Below are positions 50,526 through 62,800 of a DNA stretch of 64,000 nucleotides, piece by piece. The position numbers were made by a program, and so were the translations under genes. How positions within the stretch are numbered: the first letter of the stretch is position 1; each line of letters starts with the position of its first letter. Origin of the DNA: Taeniopygia guttata (taxonomy: Eukaryota; Chordata; Aves; Passeriformes; Estrildidae); assembly GCF_048771995.1 (NCBI RefSeq), contig NC_133063.1, positions 73,148,014 to 73,212,013 of the forward strand, read 5' to 3'. The notes under the pieces were generated by a model that saw only the letters and a list, made by a program, of their open reading frames with translations, did no database searches and had not been told where the DNA came from.

Positions 50526-50597
50526 TGCCGTGACTCGGATTTGAACCGAGGTTGCTGCGGCCACAACGCAGAGTACTAACCACTATACGATCACGGC
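50526..50597 (-). tRNA. tRNA-His (anticodon GTG)
   Basis: A complete 72-base cloverleaf on the minus strand. The acceptor stem is GCCGTGA paired with TCACGGC and followed by discriminator A. The anticodon stem CTGCG/CGCAG encloses the loop TTGTGGC, with anticodon GTG at 50564-50562. The T arm is CTCGG/CCGAG with loop TTCAAAT. Internal promoters are present: an A box around AGTGGTTAGTA and a B box GGTTCAAATCC. It reads His codons CAC and CAU. As usual for eukaryotes no G-1 is encoded (the base before is T); it would be added after transcription by Thg1. There is no intron and no encoded CCA. Compared with the vertebrate His tRNA I know, the T loop has A where G is usual (TTCAAAT for TTCGAAT). 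It stands alone, without other tRNA genes in the window. Confidence 0.96.
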
Positions 50598-50801
50598 AAG
50601 CCATCAGAGAGCTCCTATGAAAAGGGAGAATTTTTTTTCAGCCTGCTCTTTAAAATGTTGTATAAATGGTGCCACCTGCAGTTTACAATGAGTGTTAGCA
50701 GCAGCTTGGTCTAAACATTCCTACAATTGATTATCATCTCGAAATTGCTTCCAGACCTATTTTACCTTACTTTTTATCATCCATGTTTATTAGAATTGCC
50801 T

Positions 50802-50828
50802 AAAAAAAAAAAAAAAAAAAAAAAAAAA
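50802..50828. repeat. Poly-A run of 27
   Basis: An uninterrupted A run. No retroposed gene body was identified upstream of it. Confidence 0.95.
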
Positions 50829-51320
50829 GTTCAGGATTGTTATAGTATACTTTCCCCTGTCCCTTAAAAGTCTTTTCAGATTTCAACAGGCAGAAAACAT
50901 TTCCTATTTTATCAGGCAGAAGAATAAAACAATTGCTAGTTCTTTCAAATGAAAACTGCAGCAGAAATCAAGCTACATAATATACAAAAAGATTATAATA
51001 AGGAAAAATAAAAATGGGCAAACTCCAGGGCACTCAAATCCTATTCAGAAAATGCAGCCTGTTTTTTTCTCCAGTTATATTCATTGTTTTAATACAAAAT
51101 GTAGTTGCTTAATTGCCTTGGAGAGCACAACAGCACACCACTGGTACATGTCCCACTGAATGTCAGAAGAAGGAGAAAGACAAGACCATTAACATGTCTT
51201 CAGCATGCTGAGATGTGGATTTATCCTGGATGAATGTCTGCATAGTAGGATAATTCATAAGTAGATTGTGCAAAAGGAATATGAAGCTGGGAGTTTAAAA
51301 TGCAACTTTACTGAATGGGC

Positions 51321-51345
51321 TCTGCTCTGCTCTGCTCTGCTCTGC
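51321..51345. repeat. (TCTGC)5 tandem repeat
   Basis: Five exact TCTGC units. Confidence 0.9.
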
Positions 51346-54300
51346 CTGAGGAGCAGAGGCTCTCACTGCCTCCGTCTCAGGGTAAAACACTGATACCTCT
51401 TGCACCCACATGGCAGCCCACTCTCCCTCTGCTGCAGGAGGGAAGGAGAAAGTATTTCTTTTTGGCTGTTGATGGGGTCACTTGGAGCAAAAGGGCGCTC
51501 TAATGGTGTTTTGGACTGCTGGACTTCATCCTACAGCCTTCCTCAATGGTGTAATGTGACCAGAATAGCATTTTTCACTCAGGGGTCAGCATACCATTCC
51601 ACAAAGCAGGAAAATGACATTGCATAACATCATGGAGGTGAACAAACCTAGAAAAAAAGAGTATTCAGTAGTATCTTCTCTGAAGTTTCTTATAGGCCTG
51701 TGAAGGCAGAGCTGTTGGAGAATACTGATTGAATTTCCATATGTATGGCTTTAAATAACTTCAGGTTTTCTAGTTTCAGATCTTGTTAGTACTGGTTACT
51801 TGTCTTGAAGTAATAAACAACTTAGGTTTTGGGTGAGTGCATACAGATTTCTCCTAAAGACAGAAGTCAAGTAAACATTATAGACATAGGTCTTTGTCCA
51901 TGGCATCCCCCTTCAAAGCAAGGGCATTAAGTTAAAATTACTGCAGGACTCCTTGAGATGCTTTATAACATGATAATCAGGAGATTATAGAGATTTAAAA
52001 TGTGGTTTAAATACTTGTAGCTGTGATGAGACAGGCTTTTTACAAACTCTGGAACATGTATTGATCCACTATAGTGTTACCTCCCATCAGAGTCATAGGG
52101 GTGCTTCAGTTTTGCAGCAGTGAAATTGGTTTGCTAGATTCCCCTGAAAAAATATCATGTGATTTTTTTTCAAATGTGAATCTCAGAGAAACAACTACAA
52201 AAAAAGCCCCACTTCTAGTTCCATCTTATTGTATGAAGTTTACAATGTCATGTAACGTGTTTTTTGTAAATTTGGAGTGATTTTATGTACAATTTTTTTT
52301 TATTTCAGATTTATCTATACATGAGGATATAATACAACAATTACATTTATAAACCTGTAAGATCAGTACACAAATTTTTGAGATGAGAAAACAAGCAGTA
52401 ACTACTGGGTAACAAATTATAATTTCTTGTTCTACACTTGGTACTACTTTTAATTTAATCTCTACACATCTCACATTTTTTGGCATTCATTATTATTTTT
52501 TATAATTTCTATTAGTAAAATATTATTACTGGTTGCTGTTTTCCCTGAAAGAAATGTTAGTGCACATGAGCATGATTTGTGAAGTATTTGCTTAGTTGTG
52601 CAATTCTCTGCCATTGAGTTCAGCCTTTTTACCTTAGGCTTAGAAGACAGCTGTGAAATTATTACCAATGTAACTGAAAAGATAATCTTTCAAAACAACT
52701 ACTTTTTCAGTTAACTCATCAGTTTTGGATAGAACATTTCGCTTGTTCAGGATTGGCTCTCTGGTCAAAAGCAAAAAAAAGAGCAATCTGAAGACACACA
52801 GACTCCCCCCAACAGCGAACATATACTTAGGCAGGTCTGGAAGAAGGAGAATTTGAAATATATACAAATAGCATATAGATCTACCTCATTTCCAAATGGA
52901 AGTCTTTACTCATCAAATTATTAATTAATGTAAGATGAATCTCTGCTGTCATTTACTTTTGGCACAGGAAAACATTTAATAGGACTAGCCTCCAGGCTTC
53001 TAACTTGTGTTCCAGTTGAGTGCTCCCAGCATCAGGCCATGGAAATTTTTGGCTTTTTTACCTTTGCACTGAATTACATGTCCAAGACGTGACAGAAAAA
53101 CTTGGGACAGACATACCTCTGCCACACAGAGAGCCAAGTAGCCCAAGACATACACAGAGGAAACAGGAGAAGCTGTTCAGGTGTCTCCTCTGTTTACCAC
53201 TTCATATCTGTATTTCTCAGTCTGTTTTGTGCCTATCTCTACCAGAAAAGCTGTATTTCTTCTAAAATTAAAAATCCTCTGATTTTTAAGACAAGCTCTA
53301 TTTAATTTTGAGTAACAATCTCAATTTCCATGACTCTCAGAGTAACTTCATGCTGTTCAAATGTTTGTTCTAACCACATGATAGAATGAACTTGAGTGTT
53401 AGTTCAAACTTAGCTCAATACTCTTTTTAGACTACTTCGTTTAAATCATCACAGTTTGCAACAGGATACCAAATATGTCTTTTTTAAAATGTTATTGCCA
53501 TTTTACAGTAGGCAGTTGTCATATCAAGACATTTTGGGATGTACAAGTGAAAAAGTCTCTTTTAGTACTGTTTTTTAGTATTAGAAAGAGAATTCTACGG
53601 GCATTTCTGTGCTTGCTATTTTGTTAATGGACACCTTCAGGCAAGAAATTCTATCCTCACACACATGTGCATGAATGATTTTTTGCAGTAAAAATCAGAA
53701 CATAACTTATTACAGACTGAAAAACTTTTGCTTAAGGCTCTTCATCATTAAAAACATAAAGGATTAATTTTTTTTTATGCAGCAATATGCATTAAAAAAA
53801 AAAAAAACCTCCTATGAAAGCTTAGCATTTATAGGAGGCACAATCATCACCCAGATCAGAGATGCTGCTTGGAAGAATTGATGCACTGCTGGAGTTGTGA
53901 CATTGTCCAGATGGGCATATCCAGTGCCCTTGCTAGGGGAAGGAGAATGCCATAGTATAGACACTTGTTAGTTTTCATTGCAGACTTAAGTTACTCGATA
54001 TTTACATTTCCTATCCTCACTGATTGTGTTTTTTAAATGAACATGAAAGAAGGGAGGAGATAAAATTATATTTAAGTATTCTAAACAATTCAGGCTAGCA
54101 TCTGGAGGTTTGCTCTACTCCTTTGGGTGGATGACATAGTTTGAAGAGTCTAAAGTCATACTGTTCTGTATATAGAGGGTTCTGATTGGCAGTATTTCAC
54201 AGTTGCATAGCTTATGGGGGTTTGTTTTATTGCTACATGCATGCATGGCATTCAAGCAGTTTCTGCTCAAATGATTGCTGACTGCCTTTGCTTCAGCATT

Positions 54301-54942
54301 TTCACCACCAGCACTCCATGTGGGCATGCCAGCCATACGGACTGGGTCAACTTCCCAAGGGCAGGGTATGCTCCCCTTCTTTGACATGCCAGGAACAGGT
54401 CTGTGTGAGCCTTGCAGAGCCCTTTGTACTGCATGAGTACAGCAAGCCACCCGACAATACTGCATCTCCTGCCTTGCAGGGGCAGCTTTCAGCTGAGGCC
54501 AGCTTTCACCCCCCAATAAAACATGGGCATTGAAGACACCAAAGGGTGCACAGGGAGAGTGAGAGAATGCCAGCCATATCTCCAGGGGAGGATTAACCTA
54601 ATTTTTCTGCTTCAAAGGCTGTCATTTTGCTAAGCCTAGGACAGAGAGACTGAGTACATGCAGGCAGTTTACAGTTGCTATAACTGGATTATATAGGAAT
54701 ATAGAAGAGTTTCCTGTGTTGTATATGTGTTTGTCATTTGGCTACAGGATTTTCTTAGGCATATTCTGCACAGAACTTCACTTTAGTTTTTGTATAGATA
54801 GAAAATACAATTAATGCCCATTAGAACTAAAACCTGAGCTCAAAGGATTCTTTGGCAATTCATTAGGCAACTCTGCCATCAGCAAGTAGTCTTCTCTTTT
54901 CTTCTACTAAGAATATTTCTAATAGTAGGGCAACTACTTTTT

Positions 54943-54975
54943 TTCTGTACTAGGACTAAGACTCCTAGTACAGAA
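54943..54975. repeat. Perfect 13-bp inverted repeat, 7-base loop
   Basis: The left arm TTCTGTACTAGGA (54943-54955) is matched exactly by its reverse complement (54963-54975) around the loop CTAAGAC. It could form a 13-bp hairpin in DNA or RNA. The stem is shorter than that of a microRNA precursor, and no transposon ends or target duplication were seen. Confidence 0.9.
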
Positions 54976-57746
54976 GAGTCATCTTGGGATCTCTACTTTT
55001 CTTAGAATTCAAATATATTAATTGTACAATACTTTTCTTTTGCACTGTGCACTCTGACAATCAGTCAAAAAAGATGATGGAAATGTCTATTATTTTCCCT
55101 TAACCAATATCATGTCACTTTTTTTGTGACAAAATTTCTTCCCCTTCCAATGATTTTTATTTTTTTCCCCCATTATTCTTTTCTCTTCCTGCAGCTTTCA
55201 ATTTTCTTTTTGGTAGCCAGAGGCCTAGAGTGAATAAAATTATTCAAGCATTTTTCCACCAGACCTCTAGCTGCTTACAGAAAACCAGAATATTTTCAGG
55301 GTCAGTTTGGCTACTGCTTCAACAATGTATATGTAAATATAGACATTTATGGCACAAAGGGAGCATGTGACATGGCTAAAATCTTCAAAGTAACAAAATA
55401 ATATAATCAGCATTACATAGTTCCAAACACAGTTGTGTAATAAGCATTAGAGCACAACTCCTGTGTCAATGATGAGAAAATTGTACTTGGGTGCCAATTA
55501 CCCCACTTTGCACCAACTACAGCCAGCAGAGTGCTCAGGTCTGCTTTACAAAAAGCAGGTGCCCTTCTGTTCATGAACAGCTAACTTCCAAAGTCTATAT
55601 TGTAAGTGCAATTTCCTACCCTGTTGTCCAATGTTCCTGGTATGCAGTCCAAACCTGCACTGGCATTTCATTCTGCCTGTTTCTGGTACAAGCGAATGTG
55701 TCATCTGTCATTCCTTCATTTTGCAACTTTTATCCTCTTGCAAAATTCTCCATCTTACTGAATATTCATGGAGATTGTATTCCTACAGTTGAAGATTCTT
55801 ATAGGTGGGAATATTTTTCTTAAGTGATTCTTACTCTTTAAAATGTTTGCATGTTATTCAAGGAAAACATGTAAATCAGCTTGGAGTATCAAAATGTGCA
55901 CTTGGCTTGCCTGAAGTGCAGCATTAATACTGATCTCTCCCTAATTTTCATACTGAATCAGTAACCTGTCCTCAAGGGTGAAGAAGTGATGTCCTGGGAG
56001 GGGAGAAAAATTTCCCTGTACCTCCAAACATAGACTGAGACTAGGAAAGGTCTTGAGATATTCTGTTATTGTCAGACACATGACCTTTTAGACTCTAACA
56101 GGACATAAGCAAAGCTTCCCATTTAACATAAGTTGTTAACATATTAATTGAGGTATATACAAGGAAAGGTTTTTGTATATATAATGTTCCTAATAATTTT
56201 TTTTAAATTGTAACACAACAAAGCACTTTTATCTAAAGCCAGCAGACTGTCATGTGTATCCAAGCAGCTGCAAACCATACAACAGGGAGGATGACTGTTA
56301 GGCAGTTTTATAGTTTGTTCATTACCATGCTCTCTCTTCTGGTAAAGAAAAAGAGAATATGCCTTTTCAAGTTAGGATTTACAAGTCCTTTTCACTATGC
56401 TGCATTTTAACTTATTCTCAGTGGTTTCATCTCTCTACATAGCAGCATTCTCTGTGCACATATTCTTGCAAGATAGGCAAGTCTGGAGAAAGCACCCAGA
56501 GAAAAGCTAAGAGATAAATCATGTCCGTATTCAGCTCAGACACTGCAGGCATTAAAGGAAAAGTGAAATTCTTTACAAGGGGATAATAATAAGCAAGGCA
56601 GTCAAACCAAGAAAACTGAGCTAAGTTATAAGTTATGTGACCTATACATGATAATGGTCCTTAGACTGAGCATGTCTTCATAAGAGTTTTCAACTAAACA
56701 TTCAGTAACAAAGCAGGTATTTGATCAGTCTCTGTTTACTGTGAGTTCTTTCTTGAAGTACTCAAAAAAAATTATGAGGGAGACAAAACATTAACCTTTT
56801 TGTGAGACCAGAACTGGCACAGCCCAAACCCTCCTGTTAGTCTGGAATATCATGCCTTCAGCTGCACAGGCTCTGGGATATGTTGATCATTAATGGCACT
56901 TATCTGCAGCCTCCTCATAAAATGAGGGTGAGCATTATTTTCCATACACCTCTCTGGCAGAGCAAATTGCCCCATGTTTCCACAAGTGGAAGGGGCAGAG
57001 CCACAGGGCTATGCATCTTCAGCTATAAGCAGTGGTAAATCTTAGCTAGTCAGATTTTCAGCACACTGTCAGTGGTGATGAGCACCACATGGCTTCCCCA
57101 AGACTTGAGGGTATATATCTATCTCATTAATCTTTTTCTTATTATAAGCAGAACTGTTTTATATTTCTTTCATCATGAGTCATGAGGAAATTTGTTTGTG
57201 CCTTCTGTGTAGGGCTAGGATAGAGCTGGGCACAGGAAAGCATTGAAGTAAATTATCCTGTGAGGGGCTATTTCCAGCCTAAATTTTCAGGCTCAGTTGG
57301 ATTTTAGCTTGGAGTGCCTCACAATCTAGCTACCATGGACTAAAAGTAACACTGACTGTGAGAAAAAGTGCTGCCTGAAAGACAAATCAGAGCTCCAGTC
57401 ACATAATCAGAAAATAGTACCTGATGGTCCTGATCTTAGCCACTGTGAAAGAGATAATGCTATAGCAAAAGAGAGAAAGCATCAAAACTAAAGGCTGGCT
57501 AAAGAATGACAATGGAGTCCTCAAGGCTGAATTCAAGTAAATAAGTTGCTAGAAATGAAAGTCTAAGTCAAGCAGAATTTCCGATCAAGAAGCCAGAGTG
57601 TAGTGGGATGCTTTTTTTGGGCTGAAACAGGCAGACGATGTCCCCAGTTTTCAGATTCTCTTGTTTGGTTAGATAATATCTATCCTTTGGATTGCAAGTT
57701 CTCTATCATTCCTGAAAGTTAAGTGCAATCATAATTAAGTGCATTG
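54976..57746. other. AT-rich non-coding DNA
   Basis: No exon, RNA gene or transposon recognised. A 110-codon plus-strand frame at 55491-55823 has no family resemblance and is considered random. Confidence 0.55.
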
Positions 57747-58175
57747 CTTCCTTCCTTCCTTCCTTCCTTCCTTCCTTCCTTCCTTCCTTCCTTCCTTCCT
57801 TCCTTCCTTCCTTCCTTCCTTCCTTCCTTCCTTCCTTCCTTCCTTCCTTCCTTCCTTCCTTCCTTCCTTCCTTCCTTCCTTCCTTCCTTCCTTCCTTCCT
57901 TCCTTCCTTCCTTCCTTCCTTCCTTCCTTCCTTCCTTCCTTCCTTCCTTCCTTCCTTCCTTCCTTCCTTCCTTCCTTCCTTCCTTCCTTCCTTCCTTCCT
58001 TCCTTCCTTCCTTCCTTCCTTCCTTCCTTCCTTCCTTCCTTCCTTCCTTCCTTCCTTCCTTCCTTCCTTCCTTCCTTCCTTCCTTCCTTCCTTCCTTCCT
58101 TCCTTCCTTCCTTCCTTCCTTCCTTCCTTCCTTCCTTCCTTCCTTCCTTCCTTCCTTCCTTCCTTCCTTCCTTCC
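57747..58175. repeat. (TTCC)n tetranucleotide array, about 107 copies
   Basis: About 429 bases of perfect CTTC/TTCC repeats (GGAA on the minus strand), with no interruption that I can see. The purity suggests recent expansion and probable length polymorphism. Frames of over 200 residues (poly Leu-Pro-Ser-Phe, or Lys-Glu-Gly-Arg on the other strand) are artefacts. Confidence 0.98.
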
Positions 58176-58356
58176 ACCCTCCCCTCCCCTCCCCTCCCCT
58201 CCCTTCCCCTCCCCTCCCCTCCCCTCCCCTCCCCTCCCCTCCCCTCCCCTCCCCTCCCCTCCCCTCCCCTCCCCTCCCCTCCCCTCCCCTCCCCTCCCCT
58301 CCCCTCCCCTCCCCTCCCCTCCCCTCCCCTCCCCTCCCCTCCCCTCCCCTCCCCTC
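58176..58356. repeat. (CCCCT)n pentanucleotide array, about 36 copies
   Basis: Directly joins the TTCC array and keeps the strict pyrimidine/purine strand bias. One unit is altered (CCCTT) near 58201. The minus strand reads GGGGA repeats, a strong G-quadruplex former. A degenerate pyrimidine tail continues to about 58420. Confidence 0.97.
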
Positions 58357-58884
58357 TCTTCCTTCCTGCCTTCCACCCACCCACTCTTTCTTCCACCTTT
58401 CCTTCTTTCTTTTTTTTTTTCCCAAAACCTCTCAATACTGATCTGAATTTCTAGGATAGATGGGTGAAATGTTTCTTGGTCTGACTACAATTAATTTCTC
58501 TGAATGTCACGGTGTCTGTCAATGATATGCAATCCATATGTAATCCTTATGACTGGATGAACACCATTCCCATAGTACTGAGGCTGCAACTTTGCATTGC
58601 ATGCTGTGACTAACTGGGAAAAACTAGATTTGACTTCCCGGCTGGATCCTAAGCAGGATTTCATTGGCCAGTGATCCAGTGACACTCTGGTCCAGAGTAT
58701 CTCCAGAACCACAAGTCAGCAGTGGTGCTGTTGTCAGGATCCCACAGCATTGAAATGGACAGGAAAAAAATGTCAGCATTGTCTGGTTGCCCTCATTTGC
58801 AGCAGATCAGCTTCCTAATAGAAACAGGGTTAAAAGACTACAAAACAGGTTCTCAAGTCCTGTAGAATCACAGACCTTCACCAC

Positions 58885-59281
58885 AAAAAAGACACTGAGG
58901 TTGTAGAGCATGTCCAAAGAAAGGCAATGAAAGTGATGAAGGGTCTGGAGTACAAGTTCTGTGAAGGATCTAGGGTTATTAACCTGAAGAAAAAGAGGCT
59001 GAGAGAGGATCTTAACACTCTCTACAATTACCTGAGGTTGTAGGTGGGTGGCGCTTGGTCTCTTCTCCCAGGTACTGATAGGACAAGAAGAAATGGCCTC
59101 AAGTTGCACCAGGGGAGGTTTAGATCATGTATTAGGGAGAAATGAATCACTGAAAGCATTGTCATTCATTAGCACAGTCTGCTCAGGGAAGTGGTGGAGT
59201 CACAGGCCCTGAGGTATTTAAATGACAGGTAGATATTGCACTTAGGGACAGGGTGGCCATGCCAGTGTTAGATTAGTGTTT
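58885..59281 (+). mobile_element. CR1 LINE 3' fragment, left part (split by LTR)
   Basis: Matches the CR1 region before the 3' UTR, in order: AGAGCATGTCCAAAGAAAGG, TGAAGGGTCTGGAG, GGTCTCTTCTCCCAGGTA, AATGGCCTCAAGTTGCACCA and GGAGGTTTAGATCATGTATT, then AGGGAAGTGGTGGAGTCAC. The element resumes after the LTR at 59818 and ends with the CR1 tail at 59863. Confidence 0.9.
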
Positions 59282-59287
59282 GGAGTA
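59282..59287. repeat. Target site duplication, left copy
   Basis: GGAGTA immediately before the LTR, identical to 59812-59817. Confidence 0.88.
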
Positions 59288-59811
59288 TGTTGGTAAGGAT
59301 AGATAAATATGATTGTCTAGCAGAAGAACCACAACAGCACAGCCAGGATGAAAACAATCCCCCTACTGGCTGGACAATACCCTTACCTACAGATGGGTCC
59401 AAAAGTCAAATGGACTGTTCCATCTCACCCCCCAGAATGTATGGTTCATCCCACACCTGTAACCCTCCCCTGAAACATCAGGTGTCTGTGACCCCATTGG
59501 CCCAGGTCTTGTTCCAGCCCACCTTGAAGCCCCCCTTGATAAGGGGTCTCCGAGGGGCCAGACACCCTCTTGGAGCTTCCTCCCTCCTCTTGGAACTTCC
59601 TCCCTCCTCCTGGATCCCCCTCCTGGAGTCCCAGCTCTCCCCTTTATCTCTCCCCTCCTCCATCACATCCAGCCCTGCAATGTGCTCCGTCTAGCAGCTC
59701 GAGGCAGGGCTTCTCTCCATCCCGAATAAACCTTATCCGCCAAGAGCAACCAACAGAGATCTCTCGTCTGTATCTACCCAAATCGTCCTGGAACCCTCAA
59801 ATGTCTTTACA
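59288..59811 (+). mobile_element. Solo LTR of an endogenous retrovirus, inserted in CR1
   Basis: A 524-base element that starts TGTTGG and ends TTTACA, giving the canonical TG...CA ends, and is flanked by the 6-bp duplication GGAGTA. A polyadenylation signal AATAAA at 59725-59730 fixes the plus orientation. The 5' part would be U3, and the last roughly 80 bases would be R/U5. No internal retroviral genes are present, so it is a solo LTR left by recombination between two LTRs. A 6-bp duplication is typical of class II (alpha/beta-like, ERVK) elements, whereas gamma-like ones give 4 bp and ERVL-like ones 5 bp. Open frames inside it are not genes. Confidence 0.88.
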
Positions 59812-59817
59812 GGAGTA
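59812..59817. repeat. Target site duplication, right copy
   Basis: GGAGTA immediately after the LTR. Removing the LTR and one copy restores a normal CR1 3' UTR across the junction. Confidence 0.88.
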
Positions 59818-59863
59818 AATGGTCTTGAGGTCTTCTCTAACCTATTTTACAATTTTATGATTC
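59818..59863 (+). mobile_element. CR1 LINE 3' fragment, right part
   Basis: AATGGTCTTGAGGTCTTC, then CTAACCT and a decayed ATTTTATGATTC tail: the last bases of the CR1 copy that began at 58885. Confidence 0.88.
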
Positions 59864-62800
59864 ATTCACCAGAACAACTGCATCTCTTGACAGAGCTGAT
59901 TTCTAAAAGTGTTCTCTAAGCGGAGGCATCTTTTCACACATTAGCATGTACTGAAAGTCTTTATTTTTATTACAGCCTACAAAACTATTTCCTATTTTCC
60001 CTTCCCCACAATAGCAGTGTGTGTAATAGCTAATTCCTCATCTTCTTCAGAATTCTGAAAGCCATTTTTGCAGCAAGGAATGAGGACAGGTCAGGATCAT
60101 GGATGCTACTAACAAACCAGTGAGCACAGACAAAGATATTGCACTTTTAATCAGATTTTTAATACTTTTCATACTTTTTTTTAAAATATATATTCCACCC
60201 AGTTAAACTATCTAAAGTATATTCCATCCATAGTTAAACTATCTAAAAAATTCCTGTGTGTCTGCAAAGGTCATCATAAGGAGTTTAATTTCTTTTTAGA
60301 TGGCTGTGATTTGCATTCATTATTTTTATAAAATATATTCTGCATTATTGTAGGGAATATGACTACTAACAAAGTATGAGCATTTACATACTATTTAGAT
60401 CATTATGGAAGAGTTACTTCTTGAAAATCTTACCCTGGAGGCCTTTTTGGAAACATCAAAGCCAGGCAATCGAAAAAGCCATCAAATTATATCCCACAAG
60501 ACATGGGATTGTCTCTGGAATTCAGTTTTTGATATTTTTATTAAATATGTTTTAAAATAACATTTAAGTAAGATTTCAAAGTCACACATATATAATTATT
60601 TTCTTTACTTATATCCTTTATAGGGCTGCAAATAAAATATATGGGTTAGAACATAGATTTGTTGTGGTCTGGGTCACATATTGAATTCAATTATGCCACA
60701 AATCAATCCCCTGAAATAGGAAATTTTACTTTCAGAATTTTAGTTTTATCCAATAAGGAATCAGATAAGAGATATTGCCACCTAACACAAAGACTGGGTT
60801 TTTGTTTGTTTTTTTCTCACTGCTCTGCAGATGAAAAGTAAAATAAAATATAATACACAGCTTGCAGGATTATCAAAAGTGCTAGTTACCATATCAAAGA
60901 ATGACTGAATAAAATTCTTTGAAATTTCTTATTATTTGCTTTTCTCACTAAAGCAGGACCCACAATTTTCAGTTCTAAAAGATAAAGTGTCTCTATGTGC
61001 TTTAAAACATCTTATGTTTCTTCTGCAGTGTTCTTTAATAAGAAATTATAAATTCCCATATCTGAGCTTTTCCATCTCCCAAAAAGTAATCAAAATTTAT
61101 TTTCACATAACATATCCTCAAGGTTTAGTTATGCAACATTCAGCTTTGCACATTTCAACTACTTTTTTAATGTTGTTTGAAGATCAAACAAGGTTTAACC
61201 AATCAGTAGTAGATATAGAGGATTTATCTGCAACCACACTATGCTGTTCCTTTAATACCTTTCAGCAACATAAGTGCTTACATCCTAATAGGTTTTTAGC
61301 TTAAGATCTAATCATCCACTCTTGAATTAAGATGCTTGAATGAAGCCAACTCATTTGGAACTAAGCACTTTAATGTCAACAGAGACATATGGTATTGAGA
61401 CTGAATTACAAAGGATCTCTTCTGAGCCATCTATTACAGAAGCAAGACTAAGACTCCAGCATTATTATTAGTTTACTCATTTATTTTCTAGCAAATAATT
61501 GAGAGTAAGATCTTCTTAAGAAAGTGGAAATGGTCTAATAATTGCAGTCTGGTGGCATAGTATACTCCCATGTGCATTGATTAAATCTCCCCCATCCATA
61601 CTTTATGGCACTGTGCTCATCTGTAAGATCTCCTTCTGAAACTGAAGGAAAAAAAACAAAATATGAAGTGAAAAAACTTTAGCCCAGTGATGAAAATTTT
61701 AATTTATCAGCAGTAATGTCAAATCTTCTAACATTTATTAAGAAATCTAGACATTTACTTGCCCAGAATTATTGAAACCTTATTAATCTAACAAAATATT
61801 TCTTTTAAAAATTGTTCATGACAAAGTTTATGGCAATAAATAATACCCTTCTTTGAAAATAAAGTTAAAAACAGAGGCTCCCTTTTTTTCTCAAACTGTT
61901 CCACCCTCTCTAGTCTCAACATGGTTCTGAGAAAAATATACTAATCTCCTGTAGCATCAGTTGGAAAAAATGAAGTGGTCATCTTTCCACATTGTTTGTT
62001 TATGGAACAAAAAGAGCAAACAAAAAACCAAAGCAATATAAACTGAAATTGAAAGTGTATTTTTCTGGGATGGTCCTTTCAAGTAGAAGCCACCAGCTTT
62101 TAAATGTTCATGACCATATAAGAAAATTGCTGCCAAGAAGTTTAAATACGATGTTTTGACACCAAGGTGTTTAAATACCATTATGTGACTAAGATAAAAG
62201 TCAAAGTTTTCTTATAATACTATCAAGAGTTTTTTGTCTACATTTGTAAAGAAGATATGGTTAGACAATATAGATTCATTATCTATTTAAGGCATTGTTA
62301 CCGAGGGCTCCAGCAGACAGTGGTCATCTCTCTGCATTGCTGTTGATTGCATAAATGCATTCCTACTCCTAGCTCAGTAAAACTGCAACATGGGCTGTGC
62401 TCACAACCAATGTGTTTTCCCCCTTTAAAGGCAAATAGGCTGAACTGCCTCCTCTGTGTCAGCACAATAAATACCTGGCAAATATGACTGCGGAAGTAAA
62501 AAGATGCAGTGCAATTCTAGCAGAAGCATCAGCCATGTCTATTCTGTGAAGTTTCCCTTTCAACAAGCAGTCTGCACCAAAGAACAATCTGCAGAACAAC
62601 CAGAGTCATGCTTTACACTGTTTTTTTTCCCCCGAAGATTTTCAGCTCTGCAATTTTAAGAGATGTCCTATCTTTCTGCATATAGAGACCTTCCTATAAA
62701 AGCTTGTTGACATGGAAAAAATTGCTTCAAGTTTCCTTTATATTTGCTAAATGTTCCATTTAAGTATACTGGTTTGCTAACAGCTTGAGAGCCCCGTTTT

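Larger units (their letters stand above)
50598..54942. other. AT-rich non-coding DNA
   Basis: Contains a poly-A run of 27 (50802-50828) and a (TCTGC)5 repeat (51321-51345). No exon or RNA gene was recognised. Confidence 0.55.

Noticed and set aside
57706..58454. Five open frames of over 210 residues (LPSF or KEGR repeats)
   Set aside because: Direct translations of the tetra- and pentanucleotide arrays in several frames on both strands.
59287..59694. 135-residue plus-strand frame
   Set aside because: Lies inside the solo LTR, which carries no retroviral genes.
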